Assembly: GCA_947624245.1 (NCBI GenBank)
Contig: CANQJL010000001.1
Coordinates: 1-64,000 of the forward strand
Direction: 5' to 3'
DNA length: 64,000 nucleotides
DNA from: an uncultured Acetatifactor sp.
GTDB taxonomy: Bacteria > Bacillota > Clostridia > Lachnospirales > Lachnospiraceae
Shown here: positions 17,084 through 26,926 of the stretch, in pieces
Position numbering within the stretch: position 1 is the first letter of the stretch
Layout: each line of letters opens with the position of its first letter
Notes under the pieces: model-generated
Told to the model about the DNA's origin: nothing
Databases searched by the model: none
What the model saw: the letters and a program-made list of their open reading frames with translations, nothing else
Made by a program: the position numbers and the translations under genes

Positions 17084-18910
17084 TCACTCCACCGTAACGG
17101 ATTTTGCCAGATTTCTGGGCTTATCCACGTCGCATCCCCTGCCTACGGCCACATAGTAGGCAAAGAGCTGCAGCGGAACGATCGCCAGAGAGTTGGCAAA
17201 GCAGGGATTTGTCTCCGGTATGTATATCACATAGTCCGAAGCCTTCTCGATCGCCTTGTTCTCCTCGTTGGTCACCGCCATGACGAAGGCCCCTCTGGCC
17301 TTGACCTCCACGATATTGCTGATCGTCTTCTGGTACAGCTTGGGCTGCGTGGACAACGCGACCACCAGCGTGCCGTCCTCGATCAGGGAGATGGTCCCGT
17401 GCTTCAGCTCTCCTGCCGCATAGGCCTCCGAATGTATGTAAGAGATTTCCTTCAGCTTCAGGGAGCCCTCCAGGGAAATGGCGTAATCTATCCCTCGGCC
17501 GATAAAGAAGATGTCTCTTGCGCCGAGATAGCGGTTCGCCAAATGCTGGATCTTCTCCTTCTGGCCCAGAAGCAGCTCGATCTGGTCGGGCAGACATCTT
17601 AAGTCCGCCAGCAGGTCCTGGAATTTTGTCTCATCGATCGTGCCGCGCACCTTGGCGAACTTCATGGCGAGCAGGTACATCGCCACCAGCTGCGCGCTGT
17701 ACGCCTTTGTGGTCGCCACGGCGATCTCGGGACCCGCCCATGTATACAGGCAGGCGTCTGCCTCTCTGGCGATAGAGCTTCCCACTACATTCACGATGCC
17801 CAGCACCTTAAAGCCTCTGGCCTTCGACTCCCGCAGCGCGGCCAGCGTGTCCGCGGTCTCTCCGGACTGGCTGATCACAATGACCATGGCGTTCTCCTCC
17901 AGAATGGGATCGCGGTAACGGAACTCACTGGCCACATCTACTTCCACGGGAATCTGCGCCAGATTTTCCAATACATACTTGCCGGTCACTCCTGCATGAT
18001 AGGCAGAGCCGCAGGCAACGATATGAATCTTGCTCACACGCCGAAGGTCGTCATCGCTCATTTTCAGTTCCTCTATGACGATATCATTGTTCCGGATTCT
18101 GGGAGAAATGGTATCCGTGATCGTCTTCGGCTGCTCATACATCTCTTTCAGCATAAAATGCTCGTATCCGGCCTTTTCCGCCGCATTGGCGTCCCAGTCA
18201 ACGGTGACGGACTCCTTGCTCAGCTCCTCCTCGTCAACGGAATAGAAACGGATATCGTCGCTGCGCAGGACCGCCACCTCCTGATTGTCCAGGTAGTATA
18301 CGGTTCGGGTATACTTTAAGATGGCAGGCACGTCAGACGCGATAAAGCAGCCCGCATCGTTTTTCCCCACGATCAGAGGGCTGTCCTTTCTGGCGGCGTA
18401 GACCTCATCGGGGTGGTCGGCGAACAAAATGCCCAGCGCATAGGAGCCTTCCACACGGTGCAGCACCTTTGTGACGGCCTCCAGCGGATTTCCCTTATAG
18501 TAGTAATCCAGAAGATGCGCCAGAACCTCCGTATCCGTCTCGGACCGGAACTGATAGCCTTTGTCGGTCAGCTTCTTTTTCAGGGGAATATAGTTTTCGA
18601 TGATGCCGTTGTGCACTACGGCGATGGTTCCCTGACCGTTGGTGTGAGGATGCGCATTGTCATCGCTGGGCGCGCCGTGGGTGGCCCACCTGGTATGCCC
18701 GATTCCGGACCTGCCGGGCAGGGTCTCGCCTCCCCTGGTCAGGTTTTCCAGCACCTTCAGACGCCCTATGGCCTTCTGTGTCTGTATCGTCTTACCGTCG
18801 AACACTGCCATGCCGGCAGAGTCATAGCCTCTGTACTCCAGTTTTGAAAGACCGTCCAGTATGATGGGAGCCGCCTGCTCCTTACCGATGTAGCCCACAA
18901 TACCGCACAT
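17084..18910 (-). CDS. glmS: Glucosamine-6-phosphate synthase (isomerising)
   Basis: Makes glucosamine-6-phosphate from fructose-6-phosphate and glutamine, the entry to UDP-GlcNAc, peptidoglycan and surface polysaccharides. At 608 aa it has the standard length. The N-terminal glutaminase begins MCGIVGYIG with the catalytic cysteine next to the initiator; two SIS sugar-isomerase domains (about 285-420 and 455-590) follow, and the end is KPRNLAKSVTVE. GGAGGATATT precedes the ATG. Only 21 bp separate it from the upstream GT2 gene, so the glmS ribozyme often found upstream in Firmicutes has no room here. It is the last gene on the left side of the polysaccharide locus. Confidence 0.97.
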   Translation of the reverse strand: MCGIVGYIGKEQAAPIILDGLSKLEYRGYDSAGMAVFDGKTIQTQKAIGRLKVLENLTRGGETLPGRSGIGHTRWATHGAPSDDNAHPHTNGQGTIAVVHNGIIENYIPLKKKLTDKGYQFRSETDTEVLAHLLDYYYKGNPLEAVTKVLHRVEGSYALGILFADHPDEVYAARKDSPLIVGKNDAGCFIASDVPAILKYTRTVYYLDNQEVAVLRSDDIRFYSVDEEELSKESVTVDWDANAAEKAGYEHFMLKEMYEQPKTITDTISPRIRNNDIVIEELKMSDDDLRRVSKIHIVACGSAYHAGVTGKYVLENLAQIPVEVDVASEFRYRDPILEENAMVIVISQSGETADTLAALRESKARGFKVLGIVNVVGSSIAREADACLYTWAGPEIAVATTKAYSAQLVAMYLLAMKFAKVRGTIDETKFQDLLADLRCLPDQIELLLGQKEKIQHLANRYLGARDIFFIGRGIDYAISLEGSLKLKEISYIHSEAYAAGELKHGTISLIEDGTLVVALSTQPKLYQKTISNIVEVKARGAFVMAVTNEENKAIEKASDYVIYIPETNPCFANSLAIVPLQLFAYYVAVGRGCDVDKPRNLAKSVTVE

Positions 18911-18931
18911 AATATCCTCCGTTCCGCCCTT

Positions 18932-19891
18932 TTACAGGCTCTCTTGCTTTGATCCGTCAGACTTATTTCCCTGACGCCAATACTCTCGATTGGACGTGAC
19001 TGCCAATATCCACCTTCCCGGCAGCACTCTGTAATGCTTGCCGAGAAGATATCCCCCATACTTAAAACAGCATTGAATGAGAAATCCCGGAAATTCATAT
19101 AGTCTTTGCCGCTTCCTCAGATACCGCCACGCCGCCCCGATCAGTCTTTTTCCCTCGGACTCCGACGAAGCTTTCGCAAATACCTCCGGATGATCCGCCT
19201 GGGACACACCGATGTCAAAATTGCGCCGAAACTGCTGAAGATTCGTATAGTTATGGGAATGTATCACTCTGGCGTCCGCCCGATAGGCAATGCCGTAGCC
19301 TGCTTTCACGGCTCCTGCCGCATAGATCATATCTTCATTAAATATAGTATGACGGATAAAACCGCCCAATTCATCGTAGATATCCCGCCTATACGCCGCG
19401 CACACATTGGAACAGAAAAAGGTCTTGATTCCCAGCGTCTCCAGATCGGCCTTTGTCTTGATGCGGGAAACGGCCGGATAGTTAAATTTTCTGGAAATCT
19501 TCTCCGCGCTGCTGCTGTCCGCCGCGGGCAGTTGTCTCGCATACGCTGCCGCCACATTTTCCGTCAGGTCCTCCGTCAGCCTTTCCAACAGAAATCTGTC
19601 CGCAGGCATGGCGTCCTGTGTCATGGTGACAAAGACCTCCGCATCGGAATGCATAACGCCCTGATGCCTTGTCCCGCCGTGGTCGAACTCCCCCTTTGTG
19701 ACGTGAAATACTTTTACATTAGGGTATTTATCCTCAAATCCAATCCCTCGGACCAGCTCGTCGAAATATTGCTTTTCCGTGTTCATCAGAATAACGCTGC
19801 CGACGCTGACCGTCTGCTTTTTCAATCTGTCCAGAAGCCGAAACAGTTCTTTCCCCGGCTTATACACGGGAATGATCACATCTATCTTCAC
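18932..19891 (-). CDS. GT2 glycosyltransferase, rhamnosyltransferase-like
   Basis: A 319-aa family 2 glycosyltransferase starting with MKIDVIIPVYKPG. The GEFDHGGTRHQG stretch (about 67-78) and VFVTMTQDAMP (a DxD-type metal site variant) are typical of the RfbF/WbbL rhamnosyltransferase branch. The GTG start at 19891 has a strong AGGAGG 7 nt upstream. It sits directly before glmS and just after the LCP terminator. It probably adds a 6-deoxyhexose or rhamnose to the lipid-linked glycan; the acceptor is unknown. Confidence 0.85.
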   Translation of the reverse strand: MKIDVIIPVYKPGKELFRLLDRLKKQTVSVGSVILMNTEKQYFDELVRGIGFEDKYPNVKVFHVTKGEFDHGGTRHQGVMHSDAEVFVTMTQDAMPADRFLLERLTEDLTENVAAAYARQLPAADSSSAEKISRKFNYPAVSRIKTKADLETLGIKTFFCSNVCAAYRRDIYDELGGFIRHTIFNEDMIYAAGAVKAGYGIAYRADARVIHSHNYTNLQQFRRNFDIGVSQADHPEVFAKASSESEGKRLIGAAWRYLRKRQRLYEFPGFLIQCCFKYGGYLLGKHYRVLPGRWILAVTSNREYWRQGNKSDGSKQESL

Positions 19892-19911
19892 CTTTCGTCC
19901 TCCTGTCGGAA

Positions 19912-19937
19912 AAAGGGGAGCGTGAAAGCTCCCCTTT
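19912..19937 (-). terminator. Terminator after the LCP gene
   Basis: AAAGGGGAGC and GCTCCCCTTT form a 10-bp perfect stem, followed by a T-run on the minus strand. It separates the LCP gene from the GT2-glmS pair, which has no clear promoter of its own. Confidence 0.85.
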
Positions 19938-19951
19938 GGACCTGTTCGCTA

Positions 19952-21019
19952 TTAATTGTAATCTGCCTTGATTTTACTGTTAATGCTGTGAACCTCATCG
20001 GAGACCTGGTACGCATCGTCGTCGAACAGATACTTGTGCAGCCATACCACGTTGGATTCCAGATCTAACGGCATTACCACGCTGCGCCCTCTCACTCTGG
20101 CGTCGCCTTCCCGCATATCCTCCTGCGGAAATCCGTTCTCGTCTACAATTCTGTAGTTATTGATATTTCCCAGCAATGTCATGATGTCTTCTTCATCGAT
20201 ATTGGTGTAAATATCATCGATCGCACTCTGATATACCTTTGTGAGCGTTGCCAGATCGGCCTGTTTTGCCTGATCTTCGATGGCCTGAACCACCTCTCTC
20301 TGGCGTTCCGCACGCTTAAAGTCGTTTCCTGCGGTATAGCGGATTCGACAGTACGCCGTGGCCTGCAGGCCGTTCAGCTTCTGATATCCCGTCTGGGTAA
20401 CAGGTTCATAGGAGCATTTCAGCACTTTGGCAATATCGATCTGATAGTTGTTGATATGCTGCAGCTCCGCGCTGTCCACATCGATCCATACACCGCCAAG
20501 TCCGTCAATGACTTCTCCCAGGCCCTTATAGCCCACAGTGACAAAGGTCTTGATATTCATGTCCAGATTTGTGTTGAGCATCTTCAGCGCCTGCTCCGCG
20601 CCGCCGTAGGAATATGCCGCGTTGCACTTGTCATATTCGTCGTTTCCGAGATTCAAGTAGGTGTCTCGGTACACGCTCACCAGCTTGATATCACCGGTCT
20701 CCAGATTCACGCTGGCAATCATGATACTGTCGCTTCGGCTGCTCTTGAACAGCTGCTTGTCTGTCTTGGCATCTACGCCGAACAGGGCAATGTTCAGATA
20801 TCCCGACATGACGCCGCTCTCCTCCTGCTTCTGCACCTCTTCCGTTATGAGCAGATTTTCCGGTTCGTCGTTCAGCTTTGTGATGTTGGGCTTATTCTCC
20901 GTTCCCCTCAGGAACACATACAATACCGCAATCATGATCAAAATAACGATTACTTCCACCGCAAAAATGATCATCTTTCGCTTTTGTCTCCTAGCACTTC
21001 TTGCACTTCTTGTCGCCAT
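19952..21019 (-). CDS. LCP-family cell-wall polymer ligase of the polysaccharide locus
   Basis: A 355-aa LCP protein with a membrane anchor at about 15-37 and the catalytic core: LNIALFGVDAK, SRSDSIMIASVN, SVYRDTYLNLG, and RAERQREVVQAI near 260-275. It would transfer the finished polysaccharide from undecaprenyl phosphate to peptidoglycan. The ATG at 21019 is preferred over the longer frame (21061) because AGAGGAG precedes it. It lies 19 bp after the initiating phosphoglycosyltransferase gene, so the first and last membrane steps of the pathway are encoded side by side. A terminator follows. Confidence 0.9.
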   Translation of the reverse strand: MATRSARSARRQKRKMIIFAVEVIVILIMIAVLYVFLRGTENKPNITKLNDEPENLLITEEVQKQEESGVMSGYLNIALFGVDAKTDKQLFKSSRSDSIMIASVNLETGDIKLVSVYRDTYLNLGNDEYDKCNAAYSYGGAEQALKMLNTNLDMNIKTFVTVGYKGLGEVIDGLGGVWIDVDSAELQHINNYQIDIAKVLKCSYEPVTQTGYQKLNGLQATAYCRIRYTAGNDFKRAERQREVVQAIEDQAKQADLATLTKVYQSAIDDIYTNIDEEDIMTLLGNINNYRIVDENGFPQEDMREGDARVRGRSVVMPLDLESNVVWLHKYLFDDDAYQVSDEVHSINSKIKADYN

Positions 21020-21038
21020 AACAGTAATTCTCCTCTTT

Positions 21039-22445
21039 TTAGTAAGCGTTCTTATTGACAAAACCTGTAAAGAAAGTCATGAAAATAATTTTTATATCAA
21101 ACCCGAAGGTCCAATTTTCAATATAGTAAATATCGTACTCGATCCGCTTGCGAATGGAGGTATCTCCCCTTAGGCCGTTGACCTGCGCCCAGCCCGTCAG
21201 CCCCGGCCGAACCTGATGACGCACCATATACCGCGGTATCTCTTCCTTGAATTTTTCTACCCAGCCCGGTCTCTCCGGTCTCGGGCCTACAAGGCTCATA
21301 TTACCCTTTAAGATATTGAAAAGCTGCGGCAGCTCGTCCAAGCTTGTCCTGCGCAGGAATCTTCCCACCGGTGTCACCCGCGGATCGTCGCGCACCGTCC
21401 ATGCCCGCTTCTCCTCTCCCGGCTGCTGCTGTTCCATGCTTCGGAACTTGTACATATAAAAAGATTTATTGTGCAGTCCCACTCTCTCCTGCTTAAAGAT
21501 CACGGGACCGCGGCTGGTCGTCTTCACCAGAATGGCCGCTATCAGCATGATTGGAGAAGTGATGACGATCCCGACTAAAGATCCCACAATGTCTACGGCT
21601 CTTTTTATCATCTTGTTTCCCGTATTGGTCAGCGGGACATAGCGGATATTGATCACCGGAAGTCCCTGAAGATCCTCCGTATAGGGCTTGCTGGGAATCA
21701 GGCCGTTGTAATCGGGAATGAATTTCGTATGAACGCCCGATTTCTCACAGACGCCCACAATGTCGGACAGATAGTCGTAATCCTTCAGGGGCAGGGTGAT
21801 AGCCACCTCATCCAGCTTGTTCTCCGGAAGAATGATCTCCAGATTGCCGAGCGTTCCCAGCACTTTGACCCCTCTGTACAAGGTTCCTGCAGGAATGTGA
21901 TTGTCCAGAATGCCGCAGGCCACATATCCCCACTGAGGGTTGTCCAGAATCCTGTCAATGTACTCCTCCGCCGCTCTGGAATATCCCACCAGCAGCATAT
22001 GCTTCAGATTGTATCCCTGCCTGCGGATATTTCTGAGGCTCTTTCTGAGAAGGAATCTGAAGCCGGAGGTAAAAAAAACATTGAAGAAATAGAAAAACGC
22101 TATCACCGAACGCGAATAGTTGATCTCCTTCACGATCAGGTACAGGACAATGATCAGGGTCATGACGCCCAAGGTGTTGGCCTTCACGATCCCATAGACC
22201 TCAAAGCGCAGCCGCACCGTGCGTTTGGGCGCATAAATGCTGCAGAAATAGTACAGCAGCATATATGTGGGCACAATGACGATCAGGAGCCGGAAGTAAT
22301 CGCCTATCGGAAGAACGCCTACGCCGGGCCCGCTGTTGAGCACATAAAATTTAAAAAAATAGGCCAGCATGAACGATGCCGCCGTAATGGCAACATCCAG
22401 TATCACCATAAGTCTGTTAAAGATCTTCTGATTATCCTTTATCAT
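21039..22445 (-). CDS. Polyprenyl-phosphate sugar phosphotransferase (initiating enzyme)
   Basis: A 468-aa WbaP/CpsE-type enzyme that starts repeat-unit synthesis by moving a sugar-1-phosphate to undecaprenyl phosphate. Four N-terminal membrane segments are followed by a nucleotide-binding-like middle region ([13 protein letters not shown]), one more membrane helix (about 285-310), and the catalytic domain with KFRSM, the catalytic Asp-Glu in [18 protein letters not shown] and [11 protein letters not shown]. The ATG at 22445 after GGGTGG is preferred to a GTG three codons upstream. A TATAAT at 22476-22481 may be the -10 of its promoter, with a weak -35. The sugar (Glc, Gal or other) cannot be read from sequence. 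Confidence 0.93.
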   Translation of the reverse strand: MIKDNQKIFNRLMVILDVAITAASFMLAYFFKFYVLNSGPGVGVLPIGDYFRLLIVIVPTYMLLYYFCSIYAPKRTVRLRFEVYGIVKANTLGVMTLIIVLYLIVKEINYSRSVIAFFYFFNVFFTSGFRFLLRKSLRNIRRQGYNLKHMLLVGYSRAAEEYIDRILDNPQWGYVACGILDNHIPAGTLYRGVKVLGTLGNLEIILPENKLDEVAITLPLKDYDYLSDIVGVCEKSGVHTKFIPDYNGLIPSKPYTEDLQGLPVINIRYVPLTNTGNKMIKRAVDIVGSLVGIVITSPIMLIAAILVKTTSRGPVIFKQERVGLHNKSFYMYKFRSMEQQQPGEEKRAWTVRDDPRVTPVGRFLRRTSLDELPQLFNILKGNMSLVGPRPERPGWVEKFKEEIPRYMVRHQVRPGLTGWAQVNGLRGDTSIRKRIEYDIYYIENWTFGFDIKIIFMTFFTGFVNKNAY

Positions 22446-22515
22446 GCGCGCCACCCAAAAATACTGTACAGCATTATTATAGGGGGAAATATTTAGGATT
22501 TTATGAAGCCGTTTC

Positions 22516-23490
22516 TTAATTATTCTTAAGAATTTTGAGGAGATTCAGATAAAGCTCTCCCTGAATGGCAATATAATTCTTCAGATGCTCTCTTTGAAAA
22601 GGAATCCTTCTTGTTCTTCCCTTCCCGGAGCAAAGCTTCCGAAAGCCTTTCCCAAGACCATGCAGATAAAGACGCCCCATTCCCTTTTTGCAAAAAAACA
22701 AAAATTTTACCGCGAAGCCGACGAGCAGAAAAGGCAGATTTAATAACAGCTGTAATTTCGGCATGTTCTTGCCGATCACATAGACGTTATTGGCCGATGA
22801 CAGAATCGTCTTTTTTTCATTATAGCGCGAGCCCGTAGAGCCGCTCCCGAAATGGATCACCTCCGCGGAGGGCTCATAATAATTCCGATAGCCGTAGATT
22901 CTGGCCCTCCAACCGATATCCAGATCCTCCAGGTAGGCAAAATGCGCTTCGTCGAACAGGCCGATTTCGTCAAAGACCGCCCTTCGGTAAATAGCCGCGC
23001 CGCCGCAGGCGAAAAACACTTCCGCCGCACGGTAATACAGCCCGGCCGGCCGGCCTTTTCCCCGGGCGCGGGCCCAGCCCAAGGCACAGTACAGATCCCC
23101 GGCATCGTCCAACAGCGCCGGCCTGTCCCACATGAGCATTTTGGCGCTGACCGAAAATGCCTTCGGCTCTCTCTCCATCGCGCGGTAAAGCCCTGCCACA
23201 AAACCGGGCATTACTTTTGTGTCGTTGTTCAGCAGAATCACATAGGGCGTTCTCGCCCGACGGATCCCCACGTTTACAGCATGGCAAAATCCCGTGTTCC
23301 GGGGCAGCGCAATTACCCTGACCTGCGGAAAATCCTTCAGCAGCTCAAGACTTCCGTCCTGTGAGCCGTTGTCCACCACCAGGACCTCGTACTCGGGGGT
23401 TCCCGGTTCCTGTTGAAACAGGGATATAAGGCAGTCCCTCAAAAACCTTATGCCGTTATAATTAGGAATAACAACTGTTATATTTGCCAT
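22516..23490 (-). CDS. GT2 glycosyltransferase, rhamnosyltransferase-like
   Basis: A 324-aa cytoplasmic GT2 enzyme beginning MANITVVIPNYNG. The nucleotide-sugar fold shows VVDNGSQDGS (about 39-48), the metal site LLNNDTKV, and FDEAHFAYLEDLDIGWRAR as the general-base region, as in WbbL/RfbF-type rhamnosyltransferases. A hydrophobic C-terminal stretch (about 240-262) could touch the membrane. The ATG at 23490 follows GGGGAAGG. It lies between the initiating enzyme and another GT2 gene, so an early step in backbone assembly is likely. Confidence 0.87.
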   Translation of the reverse strand: MANITVVIPNYNGIRFLRDCLISLFQQEPGTPEYEVLVVDNGSQDGSLELLKDFPQVRVIALPRNTGFCHAVNVGIRRARTPYVILLNNDTKVMPGFVAGLYRAMEREPKAFSVSAKMLMWDRPALLDDAGDLYCALGWARARGKGRPAGLYYRAAEVFFACGGAAIYRRAVFDEIGLFDEAHFAYLEDLDIGWRARIYGYRNYYEPSAEVIHFGSGSTGSRYNEKKTILSSANNVYVIGKNMPKLQLLLNLPFLLVGFAVKFLFFCKKGMGRLYLHGLGKGFRKLCSGKGRTRRIPFQREHLKNYIAIQGELYLNLLKILKNN

Positions 23491-23551
23491 GTTCCTTCCC
23501 CTGACCTGATGTTTCAAAGCCTCGGCCTTCCCCTTTTTGTCCGCAAGGAAT

Positions 23552-24925
23552 TTACAGGGTTTGGGCCCGCTCCGGCAGATACAGCACTCTGTAGCCCGCG
23601 CTGTGAAGATTCCTGCCGAGTGCGAGACTGACGGCTATATAATCCGTACCCTCCGGCAGCGCGGAGACATCAAAAATATCTTCCCCCGGCGCCGTCCGCC
23701 AGGGAACACCCACCGTCTTCTCAAACAGCTCGTACAGCTCCTCTCGGATACGGAGATTGCGGATATCAACGGCATCCGCATCTTGGGACAGAGACGCCCG
23801 GTGAAGATAGCCGCTGTAACCCTGCCGCAGGCCCGCATAGAACACACGCCCATCAGCCGACAGTCTTCCGCCGCAAAGCTTTTTCTTTTGATACAAAGGC
23901 CCGCCGATCGCTCCGACGTCTTCTCTGACCGCAAAAGGGTCTCCCGAGTACTCTAATCGGTAGAAGCCCAGATGAGGCGTGTCCACGGCCTTTGCCTTCC
24001 AGCCTTTCCTGTCGGCGAAGCCCTGCACCGCCCTGCGTCCTGCGTCATAGGCATAGAGCTTGCTTTGGGGATTCTCCGCCGTGGAGGAGGAATGGCACCT
24101 CCAGTGATAAAGTACCTTGGGTACATGGACAATGCTGCCTTCCTGCTCCGCCGTCCGACGATCGATCAGCCTTTCCACCGTTCGCAGAACCAGATCATAA
24201 TCCTGCGCTCCGTCATATTCTCCGCGCAGCAAAAGATTCCGAATCAATTCTCTCTCTATCACCATAAAATGACAGATGTAATTGTTGCTCAAAAGCAGAT
24301 CCAAATTAAAATCTTCTTTGAAATTAGGGTCATAATATTGTCGGCCGTCGCCGCTGCACTTGTCCTCGTCGGAGTAGAGCAGCCTCGGAAGAAGCTCCGC
24401 TTTTTTTGCGGTCTCTATTGCTGCCGCTATCTCATACAAGGCGTCCTGCGTCAGCAGATCGTCATGATCCAGCAGGCCCACATAATCGCCTGTGGCAGCC
24501 TCGATTCCCCTGTTCGTATTCTCTGCGATCCCCCGATTCTCATTGAGCCGTACATAGCGTATTCGCGGATCCTCCTTTGCGGCCGCCCCCGCAGTGCGCT
24601 CCACGCTGTCGTCCTCCGTGGCGTCCGCCAGAATCAGTTCCCAGAAGGGGTATGTCTGACCTCGCACGGATTCTATCATTTCCAGCAAATGCTCCCGCCT
24701 TGTCCGATAGCAGGGAACCACGATACTGAAGGTACAGACAGGTTTTGAGGATCGGCACGCCGCCCGTTGACGTTCCAGCTCGTCTTCTCCGGCAGGCGTC
24801 CATTGATAAGGGGCATTCCCTCTGTGGAAAAGCCGCTCCCCAATCGCATAACAGGTGTTTTTCAATCCGTTCCTGCGCAGATAGTATAGAGTTTTTTTCA
24901 CGCCGGCACGGTCGATCCTGCTCAA
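23552..24925 (-). CDS. GT2 glycosyltransferase with long C-terminal region
   Basis: A 457-aa protein. The GT2 domain (about 64-290) has FSIVVPCYRT, LNENRGIAENTNRGIEAA, the metal motif LLDHDDLLT and GAQDYDLVLR. The C-terminal part (about 330-457) is degenerate compared with dual-domain relatives: it retains VGAIGGPLYQ and AVSLALGRNLHSAGYRV, echoes of a second GT2 domain that lacks its catalytic half. The start is TTG at 24925 with AAAGGAG 10 nt away; no other in-frame start fits. It probably acts on the same glycan as its neighbours. Confidence 0.8.
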   Translation of the reverse strand: MSRIDRAGVKKTLYYLRRNGLKNTCYAIGERLFHRGNAPYQWTPAGEDELERQRAACRSSKPVCTFSIVVPCYRTRREHLLEMIESVRGQTYPFWELILADATEDDSVERTAGAAAKEDPRIRYVRLNENRGIAENTNRGIEAATGDYVGLLDHDDLLTQDALYEIAAAIETAKKAELLPRLLYSDEDKCSGDGRQYYDPNFKEDFNLDLLLSNNYICHFMVIERELIRNLLLRGEYDGAQDYDLVLRTVERLIDRRTAEQEGSIVHVPKVLYHWRCHSSSTAENPQSKLYAYDAGRRAVQGFADRKGWKAKAVDTPHLGFYRLEYSGDPFAVREDVGAIGGPLYQKKKLCGGRLSADGRVFYAGLRQGYSGYLHRASLSQDADAVDIRNLRIREELYELFEKTVGVPWRTAPGEDIFDVSALPEGTDYIAVSLALGRNLHSAGYRVLYLPERAQTL

Positions 24926-24988
24926 AACACCACGTCTCCTTTTTGCAGCCGATAGTCGGCTTCTGCCCTTCCCAAAAGAAGACAGCGC

Positions 24989-26710
24989 TTACAGCGCCGC
25001 CTTCACATCTTCTGTCAGTTGATTCAGTTTTGCCTGTGCGTCTTCAAGGCCGGTTCCCTTTACGCCCATATAGAACTTGATCTTGGGCTCGGTTCCGGAT
25101 GGACGCGCGCAGCACCATGCATCGTCCGGAAGCTCAAAGTAGAGCACGTTCGATTTCGGAAGACCGGTAGTCCCCTGCGCTCCCGTGAGCATATCCACCG
25201 TCCGGTCTGTCTGGTAATCTCTGAATTTCAGCACCTTCAGTTCCCCGAAAGACTTGGGCGGATTGCTGCGGAGCTTATCCATGATCTCGGCAATCTGCTT
25301 GGAACCGTCGATTCCCTTCAGCGTAATGGTATACTGACTCTCTTTATAATAACCGTATTTCTCATAGGTATCCAGCATCATGTCCCACAGCGTCTTGCCG
25401 TGTTTCTTGCAGTATGCCGCCACTTCGCAGAGACACATTACCGCAACGACGGCATCCTTATCCCTTGCATGGGTCCCTGCAAGACAGCCGTAGCTCTCCT
25501 CCAGACCGAACACATAATTGTTGCTGCCCGTCTGCTCGAACAGCTTGATTTGTTCGCCGATGAACTTAAATCCGGTAAGCACCTCGATCAGCTTAACGCC
25601 GTAGGCGGCAGTGATAGGACGCACCATATTGGTGGTAACGATGGTCGTCACCAGCGCGGGATTGACGGGCATGGTTCCCGTCGCGGTCCTCTCTCTCAGG
25701 ATATATTCGGCAATCAGCATACCGGACATGTTTCCCGTAAAGGATACATATTCACCCGTCTTGGTATCCTTTGCATACACGCCCAGACGGTCTGCGTCGG
25801 GATCGGTAGCCAGAACGATATCGGCATCCTTTTCTTTCGCAAGGCGCAATGCGTATGTAAACGCCTTGGGATCCTCGGGATTGGGATAATCCAGCGTCGT
25901 GAAATTGGGATCCGGATTCTCCTGCTCAGGGACAACGTATACATGCTTGAAGCCCAGCTCCGACAAAATGCGTCTCACGGGCAGGTTGCCGGTTCCGCAG
26001 AGAGGAGTGTACACGATCTTGATATCGTCTGCCATCTCGGCGATCACGTCGGGATGAATGATCTGCTTCTTCAGCTCCGCCATATACTTGTCATCGATAT
26101 CCTTTCCGATGACCTGATAGAGTCCCTTTGCCTGAGCATCTGCCTTGGACATGGTCTTCACGGTGTGATAATCCTTGATGCTCTGCACTTCCTCTATGAT
26201 CTGCTTATCCTTGGGCGCGGTCACCTGGGCGCCGTCCTCCCAGTATACCTTGTAGCCGTTGTACTCCGGCGGATTATGGCTGGCAGTCACCACGATGCCC
26301 GCGGTGCAGCCCAGCGTGCGGAGCGCAAAGGAAAGCTCCGGAGTGGGTCTCAGAGAATCGAACACATACGCCTTGATGCCGTTCGCCGCCAGACACAGAG
26401 CCGCTTCATCGGCAAATTCCGGCGACATATTTCTGGAATCGTAAGCAATCGCCACCCCTTTTGATTGAGTGCCCTGCTTTATGATAAAGTTTGCCAGACC
26501 CTGCGTCGCCTTGCGCACGGTGTAAATATTCATTCGGTTGGTTCCCGCACCGATAATGCCGCGCAGCCCGCCGGTACCGAACTCCAGCTCCTTATAAAAG
26601 CGCTCCTCGATCTCTTTTGGGTCGTCCTTTATCGCCAGCAGCTCCTTTTTTGTCTCCTGATCGAAATAGTCGTCATTCAGCCAAAAATTAAATTCTTCCA
26701 TAAAGCTCAT
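24989..26710 (-). CDS. pgm: Phosphoglucomutase / phosphomannomutase (phosphohexomutase)
   Basis: A 573-aa alpha-D-phosphohexomutase that interconverts glucose-6-P and glucose-1-P, supplying the substrate of RfbA and UDP-glucose synthesis. The phosphoserine loop is TASHNPPEYNGYKVYW, the metal loop DPDADRLGVY, the sugar loop GLEESYG, and the phosphate loop RPSGTEPKIKF near the C-terminus. The length fits the long PgcA-type Firmicutes form. The ATG at 26710 with GAGGA upstream is preferred to the extended frame at 26800. It lies between GT2 genes but has a possible promoter of its own. Confidence 0.93.
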   Translation of the reverse strand: MSFMEEFNFWLNDDYFDQETKKELLAIKDDPKEIEERFYKELEFGTGGLRGIIGAGTNRMNIYTVRKATQGLANFIIKQGTQSKGVAIAYDSRNMSPEFADEAALCLAANGIKAYVFDSLRPTPELSFALRTLGCTAGIVVTASHNPPEYNGYKVYWEDGAQVTAPKDKQIIEEVQSIKDYHTVKTMSKADAQAKGLYQVIGKDIDDKYMAELKKQIIHPDVIAEMADDIKIVYTPLCGTGNLPVRRILSELGFKHVYVVPEQENPDPNFTTLDYPNPEDPKAFTYALRLAKEKDADIVLATDPDADRLGVYAKDTKTGEYVSFTGNMSGMLIAEYILRERTATGTMPVNPALVTTIVTTNMVRPITAAYGVKLIEVLTGFKFIGEQIKLFEQTGSNNYVFGLEESYGCLAGTHARDKDAVVAVMCLCEVAAYCKKHGKTLWDMMLDTYEKYGYYKESQYTITLKGIDGSKQIAEIMDKLRSNPPKSFGELKVLKFRDYQTDRTVDMLTGAQGTTGLPKSNVLYFELPDDAWCCARPSGTEPKIKFYMGVKGTGLEDAQAKLNQLTEDVKAAL

Positions 26711-26810
26711 TTTACATTCCTCGTTTCTGCGCAGCCTGTTTTTGTCATTTATGCTCGGAAGCTGCAGCTGCGCGTCTGCAGATTTCCCGATAAAGTTCAA
26801 AGCCTAATAC

Positions 26811-26839
26811 AGTATACCATATTCCCCCAAATTATTCCA
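26811..26839 (-). promoter_or_regulatory. Possible promoter upstream of pgm
   Basis: TATACT (26811-26816 on the complement) with TGGAAT 17 nt upstream. The -10 is good and the -35 weak. The 216-bp gap between pgm and the next GT2 gene holds nothing else recognisable. Confidence 0.4.
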
Positions 26840-26926
26840 CCGGATTTCACAGGAAAACGCTTGCCGAAATTTCTCCTAAAAATACCTATCTGTAATTTCC
26901 CCTGAAACCCTTGCCGGAAAGCCGCG

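Noticed and set aside
22511..22533. Palindrome ATTCTTAAGAAT and a TTAATTATTCTT 12-mer also seen near 41110
   Set aside because: It is short, A+T-rich and at the end of a coding gene; likely chance.
23552..24925. Degenerate C-terminal half of the GT2 protein read as a frameshift
   Set aside because: The frame is continuous with normal codon use and no second frame continues the motif, so it looks like natural domain decay.
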